Positions 57,771 through 64,000 of a DNA stretch of 64,000 nt are shown here, piece after piece; within the stretch, counting starts at the first letter, position 1; every line of letters starts with the position of its first letter. The stretch spans positions 682,001 to 746,000 of the forward strand of contig JAGYXB010000962.1 in NCBI GenBank assembly GCA_022495005.1, given 5' to 3'. The translations under genes were made by a program, and so were the position numbers. Source of the DNA: Rhyacophila brunnea. Taxonomy: Eukaryota; Arthropoda; Insecta; Trichoptera; Rhyacophilidae. The notes under the pieces were generated by a model. That model searched no databases. It saw only the letters and a list, made by a program, of their open reading frames with translations, and was not told where the DNA came from.

Positions 57771-59650
57771 TTGTTTAAACTTTAAACACCAGCCCATGTA
57801 GCTCAATGACAGTAGTGTAATTAGTAATAGAAGTGAACCTCACCATGACCTTTTACCATTTCTTTTGTAAATGTTCAATTCGGTGAAATTGAACGTCGCC
57901 GAAATTTCCATCCATTTAATGTTTGAGGGAATCTTCCACAGATCTAAATAAATTAATGGTGGATGTAGTCATACTCCCCAGTCAAGTTGCTTTATTTTAA
58001 TATTTTAATGCATAGGTCTCACATTATCATGCGGAAGTAGGTACCTATGATGACACAATTTCTGCTGACTTGAATTATATCTTTCCAATTGCACGAAGAT
58101 GTCTATCGACAAAGTGGCACTACATATTTTAAACTAAAACGAATTTACTTATAAAGAAAGTATTACAACATATTGAGTAGGTACCCACCCTTAATTACCT
58201 AATCTAATACATAGATACTATCGAAATGGGGATGTTCTTACTCATGTCAACGGTATTTATATCTCAAAAATAAAATAATAGTATTAACTAATAGCATATA
58301 TTTAATTAATCACTGAGGCTTTGTGCCTTCCTATCGGATAGGGAAAATACATACAATAAATGAATAAAAGATAAGATAAATGTCAATTTCAACGACAAAA
58401 TTATAATATTTACTATTTTAATCGGTGTTAAATATTGATAACTATATACACAAACAAGTTAGTTTTGGATGAAGTGTGAATTAAACATTCTAACATCTAC
58501 GCCACTGCTCCTAACGCAGTGATCCGAATATAGATTTCAAATAAATTGCTCGTTTTTAGCTCATAATATACAAAATAGAGATTTTAGATTACTTTACTAT
58601 GTAGGTACATACAAAAAATAACAGTTCTTTATTTTTGCCCAGAATTAGCAATTTGAATGAAATTACCTGTATGATGACACCAAGAGGAGCCTCTCATAAG
58701 TATGTGGGTATCATGAGATGTTTAAAAAAGCCTATCTACTATTATTTATCAGTTAATTTCAGTTTTGAAAATATCTGTACCTCAATGCCTAAGTGTCTTC
58801 AAGCTCAATTTTGGACTATCATCTTTTTTTTTGGATTTTCAACTTCGGATGTTGTACCTTAAGTATTAAAGGTATCTGGTATCTGTCAGGCCCAATTTGA
58901 GTATATTCTAAACATTCATTCGAAATTTAAAAAATAATAAAGCCGTCCTAAGTACATTGACAATTATTGTGAATCACAAATGCTACGTTCGACCCCCGCT
59001 CGCCTGTCGACCCTTCCTCAGAAGCCTGTCAGCGTGGAATGCCTGCGCGGGCTATAGAGGTGAATACATAGGGCGCAAATCTTTACACATCTTAAAGTGC
59101 AGCTTTCTCGAAAATTTTCTTTTGAACTTAAAATCGTCTAGCTTTCAGTACAGGTAGTTAGGTGCAATTATAAGATTTTTACAAAATTGCATCAGTCGTA
59201 TTTTAGGGGGGTGTATATTATATAATATATTTTCCAATTACGCAATTGAAGTATAAATAATAATATTATTAAAATTAAATAATATTTGAGCCTAACCTAC
59301 GATGTCAAAATGGGCGACCAAGTTTGAACAAGAAAAACGTTGGTAGATAGGTACATATAGGTAATATTTTTTTTATTATAACACCTTAATTGAAATGCGA
59401 AAGAACATGTCACGTGTATTTACAACTTATAGGTATCTACCTATACTTATATTTTCTACAATATTAGATAAGTATATATTTGATGTTTTTTTTAAGAAAA
59501 ATTTTCTTTACACTACGACAACACTTTTACAGCGTCGTGTCTTGTAAACTTATAAAGAACAGGATTAGAGATGAATTTAATATTTAAAACGGTCAATAAA
59601 TAACACCAACATAATATTTGTTATCCGATAGAATTTGCTTTATATGTATA
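57771..59650. other. No recognisable gene
   Basis: A GC-richer patch at 58980-59070; short frames only. Nothing recognised. Confidence 0.35.
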
Positions 59651-60477
59651 TGTTACACCGAATGTGCGAAATTGGCTATTACATGAAATGGGCAAAATTT
59701 TGGCTAATTCATGTAATAGTCAAGCCTGTTGCCTTATTCATGAATAAGGTAAATTTTCTGCTGAGTACATGAATTCGCCAGGGTATGGAATTCTTGAACT
59801 GTCAACATGACAAAAGAAAAAGTAAATTTAATACGGATGGTTTTATTAGTTATAATTGGACATAATATAATATTATTATTATTAGGTTAGGTTAGGTTTT
59901 GTAATTCTGAATTAAATTATTCAACTGAATGTCCATTTTGAGGTTAGCTATCAAGTGTCAACAAACTATCACAAACATTCAATCGACCATTGCACGATTG
60001 ATACCCACGAATCAAATCGCGAAAATACTTTTCAATAAAATTCTTCCGTTATCATATTATAGTTCTAAATTTTTTTTGCGCATAGTAAATGGATATGAAC
60101 GTCATTGTAGTTATTGATTGGTATATTTTTATATTATAATCAATGACATTTGACACATTTGTTTAGTTTGATTAGTTGCAAAAAACACCACCGGAGCGCG
60201 ATCATCTATTTTGACCACAGATAATAATTATAATATGTACATTTTGACCAATGCATGAGCATTTGATACATTTAGTTTAGTTGCAAAAAACACCACCGTA
60301 GTGCTACTATCTAATTTGTCCAATACATGAACTGGCAGAAAAATTACTGCCGAATTAACGCACTCTCCAGATATTTTGTCTAATTCATGAATAAGGCAAC
60401 GGGCTTGCATTTTTCATGATTTAGGCAAAATTTTGCCCATTTCATGTAATATTCAATTTCGCACATTCGGCGTAACA
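59651..60477. mobile_element. TA-flanked element with about 100-bp TIRs
   Basis: Left TGTTACACCGAATGTGCGAA and right TTCGCACATTCGGCGTAACA; inversion continues through GGGCAAAATTTTG and TTGCCTTATTCATGAAT for about 100 bp. TA on each side (59649-59650, 60478-60479) suits a Tc1/mariner-type target. Inside are two diverged direct repeats with AGTTGCAAAAAACACCACCG (about 60175 and 60281) and a (TTAGG)3 run at 59883-59897. No transposase reading was found, so the element is non-autonomous. Superfamily is inference from the TA target alone. Confidence 0.8.
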
Positions 60478-61019
60478 TATCGACCCTTAATCGGCAGAAC
60501 AACGTAAGCGACAATTTATAAATTTTACAGGAGAAGGTTTTTTTAAAATTATTTCCGTAATTAGTTCCAAAAATGAATTCTGTTAATGTGGTTAATAATA
60601 GTTGGTTACTGTCTATACGGAAATTATAAAACAATTGCATTAGTGCTTTTAGTTTTCGAGATAGTGGCGGTAACGCTGTTTTGCTTATGTCTATGACACG
60701 ATATTTTTCCAGGCATGTCGCTTACGCTAATTGGCGTAGTTGTTTTTATTTAAATAAATTTCATGCTAATTATCATGACAGGCCATTAATAATTAAGTAT
60801 TAAAATAGATAACATAAGTACCCATTTATTTTACGAAAGGGGGGGGGTTGTTAAATAAATTAAAAATATTTTGACTTTTTAAATTAATATTTTTGCTTGT
60901 AGATACTTCAAAATGAAATAGGTACGTATCTACTCGTACATAATTCAATATGGGGACCTACTAATTATGATAAAATAAAATTGTAAGTACTCAGTTTAAC
61001 AAAAAAAATATTGTCCCAC

Positions 61020-61445
61020 ATTTTTAAGCAGTAATCGCTGTATTATCCTCATTCAAATCTTTCTGATCGGATTCCGGTAAAGTATCTTCCACTGATAATC
61101 CATGTGGCAGTTTCATAAACTCATCCGTCATCTCTGAGGGATATTACATTTAACACAGAGACTTTTAAGATCGTTATACTCGATCTCCGATATTGGTGAT
61201 TTAGCACTATACAGGAAGGGTGGCTGCGCTTAAAGCATCACAGCACTTGATCGGGATCTGATGACATTTTCTAGGTCTAACAGTTTAGTCCTACTGTCAC
61301 CAGAGTAGGAACAATATTTGCTTTTAGTATAGTTTTTTTAAATTATGCCTTCCGTAATTCACCAAATTTAATTTTGAACTTTGAAGGAATGCAAGTAGCA
61401 GCGAAAGATTTCCAGTCATGGAATTCTGCATATGACATGATGACC
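61020..61445 (-). pseudogene. Decayed C-terminal part of a transposon-associated protein (unnamed family)
   Basis: Minus-strand pieces: MSYAEFHDWKSFAATC-like reading with SKFKIKFGELRKA (about 61440-61350), then ISEIEYNDLKSLCVKCNIP (about 61205-61145), then after a frame change MTDEFMKLPHGLSVEDTLPE with SDQKDLNEDN before a stop (about 61140-61035). The order of an EDFxDWK-like start, an ISxxxYxDLxxLCxxxxIP stretch and a DTLPE(S/P)D acidic end resembles repeated uncharacterised proteins of invertebrate transposons; I cannot name the family. At least one large deletion and one frame break. Confidence 0.5.
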
Positions 61446-61549
61446 TAGCGTTGGAAATGATGGTGGGTCATTGTGATAGTGCCCAAACTACTCTGAATAT
61501 AAATGACTCAATTGTCGCATAAATGGAATCGACCGGCATCGTAGTACAA

Positions 61550-61862
61550 CCAGTGGGTCTATTCTATACTTACCGACCGCTAAAGTGATAGATATTATCA
61601 AACTTGGGGTAGATTTGTATAAAAGTATTAGTACTTATTGCAACAATTACAACAACGTATTGTAATTGTTGCAATAAGTGCTGTATTTTAACAGCAGCAA
61701 GAGAGGTACCGTTAAAATGTAGCGCTTATTGCAACAATTACAATCAACGTATTGTAATTGTTACAATAAGTGCTAATTCTATGATACAAACCTACCCTAT
61801 GCTTGATAATATTTATCACTTTATCACTTTAGCGGTCGATACATACAGAATAGACCCACTGG
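61550..61862. repeat. Multi-hairpin MITE nested in the TA-flanked element
   Basis: Outer TIRs of about 70 bp: CCAGTGGGTCTATTCTATAC and GAATAGACCCACTGG with ACCGACCGCTAAAGTGATA inverted as TATCACTTTAGCGGTCGAT. Inside are two tandem hairpins, each built from CTTATTGCAACAATTACAA and TTGTAATTGTTGCAATAAG-type arms around CAACGTA loops, and between them ATTTTAAC/GTTAAAAT. Flanks TAGTACAA and TAATATAA agree at 6 of 8 bases. Related to 37103-37380. Confidence 0.82.
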
Positions 61863-62551
61863 TAATATAATATGTATTGCTATAACGGTAAGGGGACATT
61901 TCTAAGTATCCGTTTCAATTAGCCGAAGTCTCTCGTCACCAGACATATTTGTTACTTTCTCGCAAAAAGAACACTATTATCTTTTTTGGTAGATGAAAAC
62001 CCAAGTTGAACTTACTGTCTATTAAATACGTTTCTGAAAACATTCCGAATTACGACATTAGTGGATTCATTCAAAGAATCCAAATTTTAAATATAAATTT
62101 TATATACATTTTTAACATTTCAAAAATCTACAGGAATATAGGTACTATTCTTCGTAGATTATTCCGACAGTAGTGAGATGGAACGGCGGGTAATTATTGT
62201 TTAATAAACTCTATTGCCAGGTTTATTTTATCTCAGCCAGTTTTACTGGACGGCGCGAGCTTTCCTCCCAAATCGGTTTTCGCACAACTCACTACCAGAC
62301 GGACCACCGAATAAACCGTACCGTAGCTTACACTATCAAATAACGTCGGTTACGTTGTTTTGCTCTACTTTATAATGCGATACAAGTTAAAACGCTAAAA
62401 GGCACAGACCCTAAAAAAATGTCACGCGAATGAGATCGGGCTGTAATATTTTTGTCACTTACGTGCTAGGTGATATTGAACAGTTCTCCGTTTAAAACGC
62501 AATTTACCAAAAAGTGTCGCTTACGTTGTTCTGCCGATTAAGGGTCGATAT

Positions 62552-63289
62552 ATATGCAGTCTGGCTACCCATTGGCCGATATAAATAGTCAGTATCTATT
62601 ATCAGTTATTTTAATTAAATTTTATCGTATTTAATCTTTTAGTAAACTATTATTTTTGAGCCGTTCTACACAAAGCCGTCTTATAAATTTGTACTGTGTC
62701 TACCTAAGTAAGTTGTCAAACCGACATTTGCAAAAATAATGATTGTAGGTACAAACTCGACAATTATTTTACAATTCAAAATTATTTACAGCGTTCTAAT
62801 TGTGCACCACATTAAATATATTGTCTTCACTCGAATCAGCTCCCGTTTTATATGACCAGACATTTTAAAGTTTTTACAAGTCATAAAATAATAAAAAAAA
62901 TCAATTGTGCGTATAATCAATAAATAAAACGGCTATCGTTTGTCGAACAGGCCAATAAAACGAAACGACTGCAACGCAGAGTTATGGCCATCATCATCCA
63001 TATTCATGAGAAGATTATCGCGGCTCGCGGCCCACCGGTTGTCATTATTTGTTATATTATAGCTCTAGGTAGATAGTGTTGAATGAATAGATAATATTAT
63101 AAGTAAATTTGATGTTGTTGACGGAATCTTTTATGGAGGCGGGCGCCACTCCAGCATTCCATCCCATATCCAGGTGGAGCATATCTCTGCACCCTATGTA
63201 TGTAAGAGATGCTCAAAAGAACATAATATGTAAGTACATAAGTATTTAAGTATATTATTTTTTGACGATTGATTGGTATATAGTGGGTG
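62552..63289. other. No recognisable feature
   Basis: AT-rich; nothing recognised. Confidence 0.4.
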
Positions 63290-63490
63290 GGAATTGTGCT
63301 GTTCTCCGAAGGTTTAGAAGTAACCAGCCATTAGTAATGCCAGAATTGGGATGGCAGTAAGAACTGTGTTCAATCAAATCGCTTCGGATATTGATATAAT
63401 ATTCCACTTGCGTGAGCTGGGTTTAAGTGGACATTGTTTTATATATTTTTTAAATAGGGTCTAGTTATGTACTTTGCTCATCCGGTGAAA
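63290..63490 (+). mobile_element. LINE 3' UTR fragment
   Basis: CAAATCGCTTCGGATATTGA, AATAGGGTCTAGTTATGTAC and CTCATCCGGTG match the minus-strand sequence of 42290-42490. No coding part. Confidence 0.6.
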
Positions 63491-63910
63491 TTTCATACAT
63501 GTAGTAATTATTTGAACCGAGACTCTCCAAATCAAAAAATCACTACTACACCAAATAGACCAAGGTGTACCTACCTACGTTGATTTATTATAAATATTTT
63601 AATTATTCGTTTAAATATAATATACGTTGACAAATTTATATGAAAAGCTGGTGAAACTCTAGTAACATAGCTATAATACTGGAGAGAAGTGAAGTACCTA
63701 CCTATTCCTGTTTTATGTATGACATTTAATCAAAACAAATAAAATTGGCATAAATAAAAATAACATCTGTACTAACCTATAGCAAATTATTCCATGTAAA
63801 GAAAAAAAAGAAAAAAATGGTTACGATGTTTTGCTGGGATAATCTGCGCATATTGTTTTTGTTCGCAATAATAATAATATCATCATCACGAGCCGTGAAA
63901 ACGTGACACG
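63491..63910. other. No recognisable feature
   Basis: AT-rich; nothing recognised. Confidence 0.4.
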
Positions 63911-64000
63911 GCCGGGTTACGCTGTACGGAACGGCGGAGGCAGGGTTGCGCTGCATGCGGCGACCGAGGCGGGGCTACGCTGGTTTATAAATAGCCGAGG
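63911..64000 (+). promoter_or_regulatory. GC-rich 28-bp motif array next to a TATA-like sequence
   Basis: Three degenerate units GCCGGGTTACGCTG, GGCAGGGTTGCGCTG and GGCGGGGCTACGCTGG are spaced about 28 bp and are followed by TTTATAAATAG at 63983-63993. GGGTTACGCTGTAC also occurs at 26093-26106. The arrangement could be the proximal promoter of a gene lying beyond the window, or simply part of a dispersed repeat. Confidence 0.3.

Larger units (their letters stand above)
60480..62549. mobile_element. 2.07-kb TA-flanked element with 33-bp or longer TIRs
   Basis: TCGACCCTTAATCGGCAGAA at the left continues CAACGTAAGCGACA; the right end is its exact reverse complement, followed by TA (62550-62551). 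The motif GTCGCTTACG / GTTACGTTGTT recurs sub-terminally at about 60717-60745 and 62345-62362. A nested multi-hairpin MITE lies at 61550-61862 and decayed coding sequence on the minus strand at 61020-61445. The left TA is shared with the element 59651-60477. Confidence 0.8.

Noticed and set aside
59883..59897. True telomeric array
   Set aside because: Only three TTAGG units, inside a transposable element; telomeres have long arrays.
1..64000. CRISPR arrays, bacterial operons, rRNA genes
   Set aside because: No regularly spaced short repeats with unique spacers, no dense coding, and eukaryotic-type repeats throughout.

Overview
The window looks like gene-poor, repeat-dense insect DNA, most probably lepidopteran. 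Supporting signs: AT-rich sequence studded with TAGGTAGGTA/TACCTACC motifs, short (TTAGG)n runs (the common insect telomere unit) inside repeats, an R1-clade LINE, an RTE-type LINE 3' end with a (TGA)n tail, tRNA-headed SINEs, a Helitron ending in a GGGTCAGCTAG-type terminus, and very many hAT MITEs. No multi-exon host gene, rRNA, intact functional tRNA gene or CRISPR array could be supported. Species assignment is inference only.

Layout. 0-10 kb: a SINE, a hAT MITE interrupted by a second hAT MITE, a Harbinger-like MITE with 22-bp perfect TIRs (3479-3951), then the only long open frame of the window, a 5'-truncated but otherwise undamaged R1-clade LINE ORF2 (4383-5825) with its 3' UTR, followed by two SINE families. 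10-20 kb: LINE fragments, two hAT MITE families, an inverted pair of SINE arms (12798-13168) and a 1.53-kb hAT transposon with decayed transposase inserted at the centre of a fold-back element (18721-20463). 20-36 kb: five of the six copies of a roughly 490-bp palindromic-ended MITE (family B), one of them carrying a 668-bp fold-back insertion with 229-bp near-identical inverted arms and a hammerhead-like motif; a second decayed hAT element (30276-31209); and a 1.85-kb Helitron carrying a broken Rep/helicase N-terminal domain (32746-34599). 36-53 kb: a three-copy tandem repeat split by a hAT, further MITEs (several with exact target duplications), a pogo/Tigger-like transposase remnant (43596-44165), and long stretches with nothing recognisable. 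53-64 kb: mostly anonymous, then two TA-flanked long-TIR elements abutting at one shared TA (59651-60477 and 60480-62549), the second holding a nested multi-hairpin MITE and a decayed coding segment, and finally a GC-rich 28-bp motif array next to a TATA-like sequence at the window end.

How it fits together: the insertions give a relative chronology. Exact 8-bp target duplications identify hAT insertions at 18808-20341, 24988-25429, 30276-31209, 38646-38955, 48603-49059 and 52525-53104, with one-mismatch duplications at 9005-9410, 13645-13938 and 28100-28406. Several lie inside older repeats. The only sequence with intact coding capacity is the R1 ORF2 3' portion; everything else that encodes transposition proteins is broken. 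The most unusual structures are the fold-back with the hammerhead-like core and the abutting TA-element pair.
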